A stretch of 5,042 bases of DNA from Desulfovibrio sp. Lineage in GTDB: Bacteria; Desulfobacterota; Desulfovibrionia; Desulfovibrionales; Desulfovibrionaceae. The stretch is from assembly GCA_022837365.1 (NCBI GenBank), contig JALHHV010000132.1, forward strand, positions 1 through 5,042, written 5' to 3'. Under the pieces are notes generated by a model that ran no database searches, had not been told where the DNA came from, and saw only the letters and a list, made by a program, of their open reading frames with translations. Every line of letters starts with the position of its first letter. The stretch's first letter is position 1. Shown in pieces: positions 1-5,042 of this stretch. Both the position numbers and the translations under genes were made by a program.

Positions 1-674
1 GGACTGATTTTAGGAACAATTTTCCGGTTATACCAGTTCTCGTCCTTTACCTTAAGGCTGATATAGCGGGTAAGAAACCCTGCCAGCATGGGGATTCCCA
101 AATAGATAAGGACGCTTTTTGCAATTTCCGCCATCGTTATGTTGGCTACCGAGTCGTTGGTGGGTAACCCAAACCATCCGGGCAGGACGGCTATGAAAAA
201 ATAGGCGTACAACGAAAAGAAAAGGATTTGGAACAGTGAGTTGAAAGCCACCAATCCGGCGGCATACTGACGGTCACCGTGAGCCAGGTCGTTCCATACG
301 ATCACCATGGCAATGCATCGGGCCAACCCGATGAGGATAAGACCGTACATATAATCGACATTGAACTGCAAAAACAAAATGGCCAGAAAGAACATCAGGA
401 CGGGACCGATGATCCAGTTCTGGACCAGCGATAAACCTAAAATCCGGGTGTTTTTGAAAACATCCCCCAGTTCTTCGTATTTTACTTTTGCCAAAGGTGG
501 ATACATCATGATAATCAGTCCGATGGCGATGGGGATATGGGTTGTTCCGACGGACAACGAATCCCAAAAACTGGCGATTGAGGGGAACAGCCATCCCGAT
601 AACACTCCGGAGAGCATCGCCATAAAGATCCAGAGCGTAAGGTAGCGGTCGAGTATTTTTAGTTTTGCTTTCAT
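1..674 (-). CDS. acr3: Acr3-family arsenite efflux transporter, 5' part (runs off left edge)
   Basis: Inner-membrane exporter that expels arsenite, the product of the arsC reductase just upstream. The visible 224 codons read without interruption from ATG at 674 to the window edge; the family is about 350 residues, so roughly the last third is missing. The start gives [20 protein letters not shown], a typical Acr3 N-terminus. Further family marks are the [19 protein letters not shown] stretch (about 51-69), [13 protein letters not shown] (about 83-95) and [19 protein letters not shown] (about 116-134). Cys120 in the last motif matches the single conserved cysteine needed for arsenite transport in characterised Acr3 proteins. 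About five hydrophobic segments are visible: roughly 13-31, 47-61, 81-103, 110-127 and 138-165. A further one at about 184-203 begins the second half. Only 3 bp separate it from the arsC stop, so the two are translationally linked. It is not ArsB, which lacks these motifs. Confidence 0.95.
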   Translation of the reverse strand, partial: MKAKLKILDRYLTLWIFMAMLSGVLSGWLFPSIASFWDSLSVGTTHIPIAIGLIIMMYPPLAKVKYEELGDVFKNTRILGLSLVQNWIIGPVLMFFLAILFLQFNVDYMYGLILIGLARCIAMVIVWNDLAHGDRQYAAGLVAFNSLFQILFFSLYAYFFIAVLPGWFGLPTNDSVANITMAEIAKSVLIYLGIPMLAGFLTRYISLKVKDENWYNRKIVPKIS

Positions 675-677
675 GCT

Positions 678-1103
678 TTACAATTGAGCTTTGATTTCTT
701 CATCGTAGAGTTTTCTGAATGCTTCTTTTATCTCATGGCGAACACGGCGAAACTCGCTTTCTATAAATTCGGGTGTGCCGACGGCGTGGCTCGGATCGTC
801 AAAGCCGATATGCAGCCTTTTCTTTACTTTTCCGGTAAATGCCGGACACACTTCGTTAGCGCCGCCACAAACGGTAATTACATAATCCCACGCATCGTTG
901 AGGTATTTGCCTACCGGGTCGGATGTGTGGTGGCTGATGTCGATACCCACTTCCGCCATCGCTTTCACCGCACCGGGATTTAATTTCCCCGATGCCTCTG
1001 TTCCTGCTGAACAAACCGTGATATCCGGATTGAACGATTGCAGGAAACCGTGAGCCATCTGACTGCGGCAACTGTTCCCTGTACAAAGAATTAATATTTT
1101 CAT
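678..1103 (-). CDS. arsC: Arsenate reductase ArsC, thioredoxin-coupled low-molecular-weight phosphatase type
   Basis: Cytoplasmic enzyme that reduces arsenate to arsenite, feeding the exporter encoded 3 bp downstream. It is 141 residues long, near the usual 130-140. The N-terminus carries the P-loop C-x5-R as CTGNSCR (Cys7 to Arg13), with Asn10 and Ser11 in the family positions. The redox pair lies in VCGGANEVCP as Cys79 and Cys86, with the same C-x6-C spacing as Cys82/Cys89 of the staphylococcal enzyme. The FDDP motif (101-104) supplies the general acid. The three-cysteine cascade (7, 79, 86) is therefore complete and predicts recycling by thioredoxin rather than glutaredoxin. The C-terminus has the usual EFRRVRHEIKEAF helix. 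The start at 1103 is the only sensible one, because the P-loop begins six residues later. An 89-bp gap separates it from arsM upstream, the largest spacing in the operon, so a weak internal promoter is possible but not shown. Confidence 0.96.
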   Translation of the reverse strand: MKILILCTGNSCRSQMAHGFLQSFNPDITVCSAGTEASGKLNPGAVKAMAEVGIDISHHTSDPVGKYLNDAWDYVITVCGGANEVCPAFTGKVKKRLHIGFDDPSHAVGTPEFIESEFRRVRHEIKEAFRKLYDEEIKAQL

Positions 1104-1192
1104 ACTGATTTGATTTTTAAAATGTTATTAATGTCTTTTAAACTGTGAATTTGAATATATAAGGACTTCCATTGTCAAAATTTTTCATGTAA
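1104..1192. other. arsM-arsC intergenic gap with a 16-codon mini-ORF
   Basis: This is the longest untranslated stretch in the window and is AT-rich. On the minus strand it holds an ATG at 1188 opening a 16-codon frame, MKNFDNGSPYIFKFTV, that ends with TAA at 1138-1140. I do not recognise this peptide. A TTGACA hexamer on the minus strand at about 1160-1168, followed by TATATT-like sequence, could be read as a promoter, but the Bacteroidota -7 pattern TAnnTTTG is absent. No hairpin followed by a T-run is seen, so there is no sign of a terminator and arsC and acr3 are probably co-transcribed with arsM. Confidence 0.3.
1108..1117 (-). promoter_or_regulatory. A-rich translation leader of arsC (AAAATCAAAT)
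   Basis: The ten bases AAAATCAAAT end 4 bases before the arsC ATG, and no Shine-Dalgarno sequence is present. The identical ten bases precede arsM. A-rich leaders of this kind are common at Bacteroidota starts, so this supports the chosen start; a specific regulatory role is only a guess. Confidence 0.35.
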
Positions 1193-2008
1193 TTATAACG
1201 ACTTGTAGCCGGATACGGTAATGCTGAAAATTCCTGTTTCTCCTTTTTTGAAATCTTTGATTTCTTCCTCAGACATATATTTCGAAAGAACTTTATAGGG
1301 AATTGGTATTGGCTTCAACTTATGAATTGCTACGTTCTCAAAACCGTTGTCATGGATGATATTGATATATTGATCCCGCGTAATGGCACCCGAAACACAT
1401 CCTACATACATTTCTGCATCAGAGCGCAGGGTTTCAGGCAACTCACCTTTGGTCACTACATCGGAAACACAAAAATGTCCTCCGGGTTTCAGTACGCGAA
1501 TCATTTCAGCAAATGCTTTGTGCTTATTGGGCACCAGATTTAGAACGCAGTTCGATACAATCACATCAAAATCGTTGTCAGAAAAAGGCATCTCTTCGAT
1601 GTCGCCTTGCACAAATTCCACATTCATGAATCCGAGTTTCCGATTGTTTTCAATAGCTTTGGCAACCATCATGTCCGTGAAATCCAGACCCACGATTTTG
1701 CCTGTTTCTCCCACAATGGCGCGGGCTACAAAGCAATCATTTCCGGCACCGCTTCCCAAGTCGAGCACACAGTCGCCAGTTTTCAGATTGGCAAACTGAG
1801 TAGGGAGTCCGCACCCCAAGCCCAAATCTGCATCGGGATTATAGCCTTCTACGGTGTTGTAGTCATCTCCAATCATGCTGAATTCAATTTTCTCACAACA
1901 ACCCGAAGTTCCGCAACAGGATGATTTAATCTTATCATTTGACAAGCTTTGTTTGGCTATTGAACCATATTTTTCCTTTACAACCACTTTTAAATCTTTA
2001 GCATTCAT
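1193..2008 (-). CDS. arsM: Arsenite S-adenosylmethionine methyltransferase ArsM
   Basis: Cytoplasmic class I SAM-dependent methyltransferase that converts arsenite (as a thiol complex) to methylarsenite and further methylated forms. It has 271 residues, usual for bacterial ArsM. SAM motif I is VLDLGSGAGND (81-91), the acidic residue ending strand 2 is in VGLDFTD (106-112), and GDIEEMPF (135-142) follows as expected. Arsenic-binding cysteines sit in GLGCGLP (Cys66), VSNCVLNL (Cys154) and YVGCVSGA (Cys204). These correspond by motif to Cys72, Cys174 and Cys224 of the algal enzyme, and the 50-residue distance between the last two is identical. An N-terminal SCCGTSGCCE stretch (Cys31, 32, 37, 38) holds the site of the fourth, disulfide-forming cysteine. 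The C-terminal arsenite-binding region is present, so the enzyme looks intact. It lies 29 bp after arsP, whose product would export its trivalent products. The start at 2008 gives the usual MNAKDLKVVVKEKYG opening. Confidence 0.96.
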   Translation of the reverse strand: MNAKDLKVVVKEKYGSIAKQSLSNDKIKSSCCGTSGCCEKIEFSMIGDDYNTVEGYNPDADLGLGCGLPTQFANLKTGDCVLDLGSGAGNDCFVARAIVGETGKIVGLDFTDMMVAKAIENNRKLGFMNVEFVQGDIEEMPFSDNDFDVIVSNCVLNLVPNKHKAFAEMIRVLKPGGHFCVSDVVTKGELPETLRSDAEMYVGCVSGAITRDQYINIIHDNGFENVAIHKLKPIPIPYKVLSKYMSEEEIKDFKKGETGIFSITVSGYKSL

Positions 2009-2015
2009 ATATTTA

Positions 2016-2025
2016 ATTTGATTTT
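2016..2025 (-). promoter_or_regulatory. A-rich translation leader of arsM (AAAATCAAAT)
   Basis: This sits in the 29-bp arsP-arsM gap, ending 7 bases before the arsM ATG. It is identical over ten bases to the arsC leader. No Shine-Dalgarno sequence is visible, consistent with Bacteroidota-type initiation. Confidence 0.35.
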
Positions 2026-2037
2026 AGCTTTGCTTAA

Positions 2038-3357
2038 TTATAAACTTCCAAAAATTAATCCGGATAGGGTTGACAAAATAATGACTAACGCAGCATAGAC
2101 AACTGTTTTCTGTGTTCCAATAATTCCACGGATAACCAATAAATTTGGCAAAGACATCGATGGCCCTGAAAGTAACAGTGCCAATGCCGGACCTTTCCCC
2201 ATTCCCGAGGCGATTAATCCCTGAATAATTGGAACTTCTGTAAGTGTGGCAAAATACATAAACGCACCCACAACGGAGGAAAGAAAATTCGATTTGAATG
2301 AGTTTCCGCCCACAGCCCAGGCAATCCATTCGTTCGGAATTATTCCGGGAATAGCCACATTATCGTGCGTGGAACCCAGCAAAAATCCGGCAATGACCAC
2401 GCCTATTGCCAATAAGGGAACAATTTGTTTCGTAAACTCCCACGATGAAAGAATCCACTTCTTGTTTTCTTCGTCGTCCGCTTTGTCCGTTAATCCAAGG
2501 AATGCGACGGCAGCAATTCCTATTACCATTGAAATGACTGGATTCCTGAAAATAAATGTACTTACGGCTGTAACCACTACGGCAGCAACTACTTTCCATG
2601 TTTTCATTTTCAGAATGAAAATCAGGGCTGTAGCCAGTACCAGACTAAAAACACCGGTAATGTACCACTTGTTTTCCCATATAAAATGCCAAAAGCTGTT
2701 TGTGTCGTCTGATGTGGGTTTTCCCCAATTGGCAAAAACCAAAATCAGTACCAGTGTGAAAAAGAAAATAGATGTTTGCCACAACGGTCGTTTTTCGGGT
2801 TCAGGAATAATGTTCATCTGTTCATCGGCCCGTACTTTTTCCTCTTTTCGGTAAATGAACGCCATAATCAACCCGATGATAATGCTGAACGAAACGGCTC
2901 CAATAACGCGTGCTGCTCCCAATTCCCAACCTAAAATCCGGGCGGTAAGAATTATAGCAAGAATGTTAATGGCAGGACCTGAATATAAAAAAGCGATAGC
3001 GGGTCCTAATCCGGCACCACGTTTATGAATACTCGAAAACAAGGGTAAAATCGTGCAGGAACAAACCGCCAGAACAGTTCCCGAAACAGCAGCCACCGTA
3101 TAGGCAACCCATTTTTTTGCTTTTGCTCCAAAATATCTGATAACGGAGCCTTGACTGATAAAAACCGAAATAACTCCCGCTATTAAAAAAGCGGGTAATA
3201 AACAAAGTACCACGTGCTCCCGGGCGTACCATTTCGATAAATCGAAAGTGGCATCCATGGCCGTGTTGAACACGTTGCTGTGAATAGGCAAGAAATATAT
3301 CGCCAAGAACACAACAACAAAAGTGACAAGTATCTTAAATTCTTTTCTGATTTCCAT
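2038..3357 (-). CDS. arsP: ArsP-family permease, probable exporter of trivalent organoarsenicals
   Basis: Polytopic inner-membrane permease of the ArsP family (formerly DUF318). Characterised members expel trivalent methyl- and aryl-arsenicals such as methylarsenite and reduced roxarsone. It is 439 residues with about ten or more hydrophobic segments. The family signature is AVCSCTILPLFSSIHKRGAG (97-116, Cys99 and Cys101) followed by AFLYSGPAINILAI (122-135). A second, related motif LLLSGPSMSLPN (394-405) lies in the C-terminal half, reflecting the internal two-fold repeat. A charged loop (about 170-192) and extra hydrophobic segments (about 194-290) lie between the halves, making it longer than the roughly 315-residue Campylobacter protein. 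The start at 3357 lies 3 bp after the arsG stop, and arsM follows after 29 bp, so it sits between a putative organoarsenical-reduction trio and the methylating enzyme. The substrate is inferred from family and context; related DUF318 proteins export other metals. Confidence 0.88.
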   Translation of the reverse strand: MEIRKEFKILVTFVVVFLAIYFLPIHSNVFNTAMDATFDLSKWYAREHVVLCLLPAFLIAGVISVFISQGSVIRYFGAKAKKWVAYTVAAVSGTVLAVCSCTILPLFSSIHKRGAGLGPAIAFLYSGPAINILAIILTARILGWELGAARVIGAVSFSIIIGLIMAFIYRKEEKVRADEQMNIIPEPEKRPLWQTSIFFFTLVLILVFANWGKPTSDDTNSFWHFIWENKWYITGVFSLVLATALIFILKMKTWKVVAAVVVTAVSTFIFRNPVISMVIGIAAVAFLGLTDKADDEENKKWILSSWEFTKQIVPLLAIGVVIAGFLLGSTHDNVAIPGIIPNEWIAWAVGGNSFKSNFLSSVVGAFMYFATLTEVPIIQGLIASGMGKGPALALLLSGPSMSLPNLLVIRGIIGTQKTVVYAALVIILSTLSGLIFGSL

Positions 3358-3360
3358 TTT

Positions 3361-4074
3361 CTAAAAATAAAAGCTGTACGTGTAATAAATTCCTATAATG
3401 ATAAAGATTAAGGCAATGGCTTTACTAAACCATTTTTCGAATTTCTGAACGCTGTTGTAAAACCGCCCAACTTCGGCAAAACTGAAAGCCAGTAGCCACG
3501 CCACGATAATTACAGGCAATGCTGTTGCTATAGCAAATACAACTGGGAAAAAATATCCTCCTGCTTCCATTGCCGACATCGGCATAAGCATTCCGAAGTA
3601 GAATATTCCGCTTGTCGGACAAAATGCCAAGGCGAAAAGTACACCCAGCCAAAGTGCACCCCAACCACCTTTTTTTCTGATTTTTTCAGAGTTTTTCCCA
3701 CTGAACCCGAATTTGGGCAAATTCAGCTTGTGTCCGTACAACATGAATAGCCCGATAATAATTAATAGTGGGCCGATAATGACACCGCCGAATTTCGCAA
3801 TGAACTTTTGAATTCCGTAAAGGCTTGAACCTTGTTTGAGGATGAAAATCAGAATGATGCCTAATGCCGTGTATGAAACTATTCTGCCCAATGTGTACAG
3901 TAACCCGTTTCTGAAAATTCTTTTTTTATCTTCAATGTCTTTACTTATGTAGCCAATAGCGGTAATGTTGGTAGCCAGCGGACAAGGACTGATTGCGGTA
4001 AGCAACCCGAGAATGAATGCCGTAATAAACGGAATGTTACTGCTTTCGAGTAAGTTTTGAAGAAACTGCTCCAT
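3361..4074 (-). CDS. arsG: ArsG-family, CcdA/DsbD-like six-helix membrane protein
   Basis: Inner-membrane protein of 237 residues with six hydrophobic segments at about 14-41, 58-79, 95-113, 138-165, 173-198 and 216-236. Two cysteine-proline motifs stand out: AISPCPLATNI in the first helix (Cys31) and LAFCPTSGIFYFGMLMP in the fourth (Cys152). This arrangement, one redox cysteine in helix 1 and one in helix 4, is that of CcdA and the DsbD membrane domain, which carry electrons across the membrane. Members next to arsE and arsF have been named ArsG and described as efflux permeases for aromatic arsenicals; whether this protein transports, relays electrons or both cannot be decided from sequence. 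A basic loop (about 115-136) splits the halves. The start at 4074 is 7 bp after the arsF stop, and arsP follows after 3 bp, so the four genes arsE-F-G-P form one block. Confidence 0.82.
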   Translation of the reverse strand: MEQFLQNLLESSNIPFITAFILGLLTAISPCPLATNITAIGYISKDIEDKKRIFRNGLLYTLGRIVSYTALGIILIFILKQGSSLYGIQKFIAKFGGVIIGPLLIIIGLFMLYGHKLNLPKFGFSGKNSEKIRKKGGWGALWLGVLFALAFCPTSGIFYFGMLMPMSAMEAGGYFFPVVFAIATALPVIIVAWLLAFSFAEVGRFYNSVQKFEKWFSKAIALIFIIIGIYYTYSFYF

Positions 4075-4081
4075 ATAAGGA

Positions 4082-4531
4082 TTAATTGGCCAAAAATTCG
4101 TTTATTTTTTCGCTTAATCCCCTTTTGAAGGCATCGGGATTGTTGCGGGCATTGGTAAAAGCAAACTCTGTGAGATTGTTCACTGATTCCTGATCTTTTT
4201 TCCAGTCGTTGACAAAAAGCGATGACCACGCCACTTCGTACCTGTCGGCGATGGCCTTATTTTCCGGCTTGGAGATATCCACTATTTTGAATATCAATTT
4301 TTTGCTGTTAATGGCGTCAGCGAAACTGCTTTCGATCAGACTTTTGGTTTCTGCTTCGATGGCCTGACAGGTTGGACAACGCTGTGTGCCGTGAAAATAA
4401 ATTACCTCCACCACGTCGCCAGATGGAGCAAATTTCTCTGTGGATTGATTGGTGGTTTGTTCCGCTTTTTTATTTTGATTACAACTTATCGTGAATAGTC
4501 CGATAAGGCAGACAAAGATTAACTGTTTCAT
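4082..4531 (-). CDS. arsF: ArsF-family thioredoxin-fold lipoprotein
   Basis: Predicted periplasm-facing lipoprotein of 149 residues. The first 16 residues are a short signal peptide (Lys2, then a hydrophobic core) ending in the lipobox LFTISC, which places the lipidated cysteine at 17. A polar linker (18-38) leads to a thioredoxin-like domain: strand VEVIYFHGTQ (41-50), the active motif CPTC (Cys52, Cys55), a helix, strand KLIFKIVDIS (78-87), then YEVAWSSLFVND (98-109). The position where thioredoxins carry a cis-proline is serine (about Ser103), which is unusual. Proteins of this family next to arsE and arsG have been linked to reduction of nitroaromatic arsenicals, from which the name comes; direct evidence for this protein is absent. 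Residues after Cys17 (NQNKKAEQ) are not acidic, so surface export is not indicated. It begins 4 bp after the preceding thioredoxin gene and ends 7 bp before arsG. Confidence 0.8.
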   Translation of the reverse strand: MKQLIFVCLIGLFTISCNQNKKAEQTTNQSTEKFAPSGDVVEVIYFHGTQRCPTCQAIEAETKSLIESSFADAINSKKLIFKIVDISKPENKAIADRYEVAWSSLFVNDWKKDQESVNNLTEFAFTNARNNPDAFKRGLSEKINEFLAN

Positions 4532-4535
4532 TGCG

Positions 4536-4769
4536 CTACTTTTTCAATAGATTTTTTACTTGTTCGAGTGATAATTTTTTTCCTGACGATACCACTTTTT
4601 CGTTGATAACCAATGCCGGAACGGAGAACACATTGTACTGCATAATTTTTACCATGTCCTCTTCTTTTACCACATTAGCCTCAATACCAAGTTCAATTAC
4701 CGCTTGTTTTGTAGTTTCGTACAGTGTTTTGCAACTTGGACATCCTGTTCCTAAAATTTTAATTTCCAT
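4536..4769 (-). CDS. arsE: Small redox-active disulfide protein (glutaredoxin-like mini-thioredoxin), ArsE-like
   Basis: A 77-residue protein with no signal peptide, hence cytoplasmic. It is a minimal thioredoxin fold of the Thioredoxin_3 type. The opening strand MEIKILGTG runs straight into the active motif CPSC (Cys10, Cys13), then helix KTLYETTKQAVIELG, strand NVVKEED, and the cis-proline loop VFSVPALVIN (Pro51), ending in a strand EKVVSSG and a basic helix. All core elements of the fold are present, so it should be active as a dithiol donor or acceptor. Proteins of this size and place are called ArsE when followed by arsF and arsG, as here (arsF starts 4 bp downstream). Elsewhere similar proteins accompany DUF318 permeases, and an arsP lies three genes on. 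The symbol rests on context more than on sequence; the fold assignment is firm. It is the first gene after the 69-bp gap following arsR. Confidence 0.82.
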   Translation of the reverse strand: MEIKILGTGCPSCKTLYETTKQAVIELGIEANVVKEEDMVKIMQYNVFSVPALVINEKVVSSGKKLSLEQVKNLLKK

Positions 4770-4794
4770 AATTTCTGTATTTTATTGATTTATC

Positions 4795-4830
4795 TGTTTA
4801 TAGTTCGTCAAACAACGAACATTGTTTATA
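4795..4830. promoter_or_regulatory. Candidate operator: inverted repeat nested between direct repeats, arsR-arsE gap
   Basis: A perfect inverted repeat GTTCGT-N6-ACGAAC (4803-4808 and 4815-4820) has the form of a dimeric repressor site. It is flanked by two copies of TGTTTATA, at 4795-4802 (abutting) and 4823-4830 (2 bp away), 28 bp apart. Only 69 bp separate the arsR stop from the arsE start. The hairpin is not followed by a T-run in the direction of transcription, so a terminator is unlikely. No TAnnTTTG promoter box is seen nearby. An ArsR-type operator would normally lie upstream of arsR, outside the window, so this would be a second, internal site, or a structured mRNA element. Confidence 0.35.
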
Positions 4831-4838
4831 AAAAATTT

Positions 4839-5042
4839 TTAGCAATAATTTTTGATTTCCGATGCGAAAAAGTTTCCAAACAGGTTGCGGGCAATTTCCC
4901 AGTTCTCTTTGTTGATGCAATACTTCACTTTGGGAGTTTCAATTTCACCCTGAATAAGCCCGGCGTTTTTCAACTCTTTCAGGTGTTGCGATACGGTTGC
5001 CTTGGCATTGGGAAACACATCGTGGATATCGCCGAAATAACA
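4839..5042 (-). CDS. arsR: ArsR/SmtB-family arsenic-responsive repressor, C-terminal part (runs off right edge)
   Basis: Winged-helix repressor that leaves its operator when it binds arsenite, here the first gene of the operon. The last 67 residues read in frame from the window edge to TAA at 4839-4841. The recognition helix is clear, [20 protein letters not shown] (visible residues 12-31). The wing [19 protein letters not shown] follows, and the tail ends in [15 protein letters not shown] with a terminal cysteine. The N-terminal helices and start codon lie beyond the edge; the family is about 105-120 residues, so somewhat less than half is missing. The first visible residues CYFGDI align with the usual helix-3 metal site C-x-C-G-D-I, but the second cysteine is phenylalanine, so arsenite coordination must differ from the E. 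coli pattern and may use Cys42 or the terminal Cys67 (visible numbering). The family is sure from the recognition helix and operon context. Confidence 0.9.
   Translation of the reverse strand, partial: CYFGDIHDVFPNAKATVSQHLKELKNAGLIQGEIETPKVKYCINKENWEIARNLFGNFFASEIKNYC

Noticed and set aside
274..594. A 106-codon minus-strand frame within the acr3 region
   Set aside because: It is an out-of-frame reading of acr3, which is open from 674 to the window edge and carries the Acr3 motifs.
684..983. A 99-codon plus-strand frame opposite arsC
   Set aside because: It is antisense to a complete arsC with P-loop and redox cysteines, with no independent start signal or domain.
1383..1799. Plus-strand open frames of 138 and 105 codons opposite arsM
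   Set aside because: They lie opposite an intact arsM with all catalytic motifs, overlap each other in different frames and show no protein family features.
2246..2854. A 202-codon open frame on the plus strand
   Set aside because: It is fully antisense to arsP, whose family motifs are unmistakable; the plus-strand translation shows no recognisable domain and reflects the complement of hydrophobic codons.
4803..4820. Hairpin in the arsR-arsE gap as a transcription terminator
   Set aside because: The stem is only 6 bp with moderate GC, and on the minus strand it is followed by TATAAACAG rather than a T-run.
4829..4841. AT-only palindrome TAAAAAATTTTTA at the arsR stop
   Set aside because: Low-complexity A/T runs form such palindromes by chance; there is no other support for a site.
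1..5042. Insertion sequences, CRISPR arrays, tRNA or rRNA genes
   Set aside because: No transposase, terminal inverted repeats, spaced repeats or RNA gene signatures were seen; the window is almost wholly filled by eight co-directional genes.

Overview
The window is a stretch of a single arsenic-resistance (ars) operon. Every supported gene is on the minus strand, so transcription runs from right (5042) to left (1). In reading order the genes are arsR (3' part only), an arsE-like mini-thioredoxin, arsF, arsG, arsP, arsM, arsC and acr3 (5' part only). Both end genes are cut by the window edges.

The style points to a member of the Bacteroidota, though this is an inference without a database search. 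Starts are preceded by A-rich leaders with no clear Shine-Dalgarno sequence, and stops are TAA or TAG. The ArsR C-terminal half and the short lipoprotein signal of ArsF resemble proteins I know from this phylum. A species cannot be named.

Layout by region. 4839-5042 is the end of the arsR repressor gene. 4770-4838 is a 69-bp gap holding a 6-6-6 inverted repeat flanked by two copies of an 8-bp direct repeat, a candidate regulatory site. 3361-4769 is a tightly packed trio (gaps of 4 and 7 bp): a small CxxC protein without a signal peptide, a CxxC lipoprotein, and a CcdA/DsbD-like six-helix membrane protein with two candidate redox cysteines. 2038-3357 is an ArsP permease, 3 bp further on. 1193-2008 is the arsenite methyltransferase ArsM. 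After an 89-bp gap come the thioredoxin-type arsenate reductase ArsC (678-1103) and, 3 bp on, the Acr3 arsenite exporter (1-674).

How they fit together. ArsC reduces arsenate to arsenite, and Acr3 expels arsenite. ArsM methylates arsenite to methylarsenicals, and ArsP is the natural exporter for trivalent methyl- or aryl-arsenicals. The E/F/G trio carries names that have been associated with nitroaromatic arsenical reduction and export. Its residues also suggest a thiol electron relay from cytoplasm to periplasm (small thioredoxin to membrane carrier to lipoprotein), and this is the part of the window most worth testing. The operon therefore appears to cover both inorganic and organic arsenic. 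There is no arsA, arsD, tRNA, rRNA, CRISPR array or mobile element in the window, and no gap without a gene exceeds about 90 bp.
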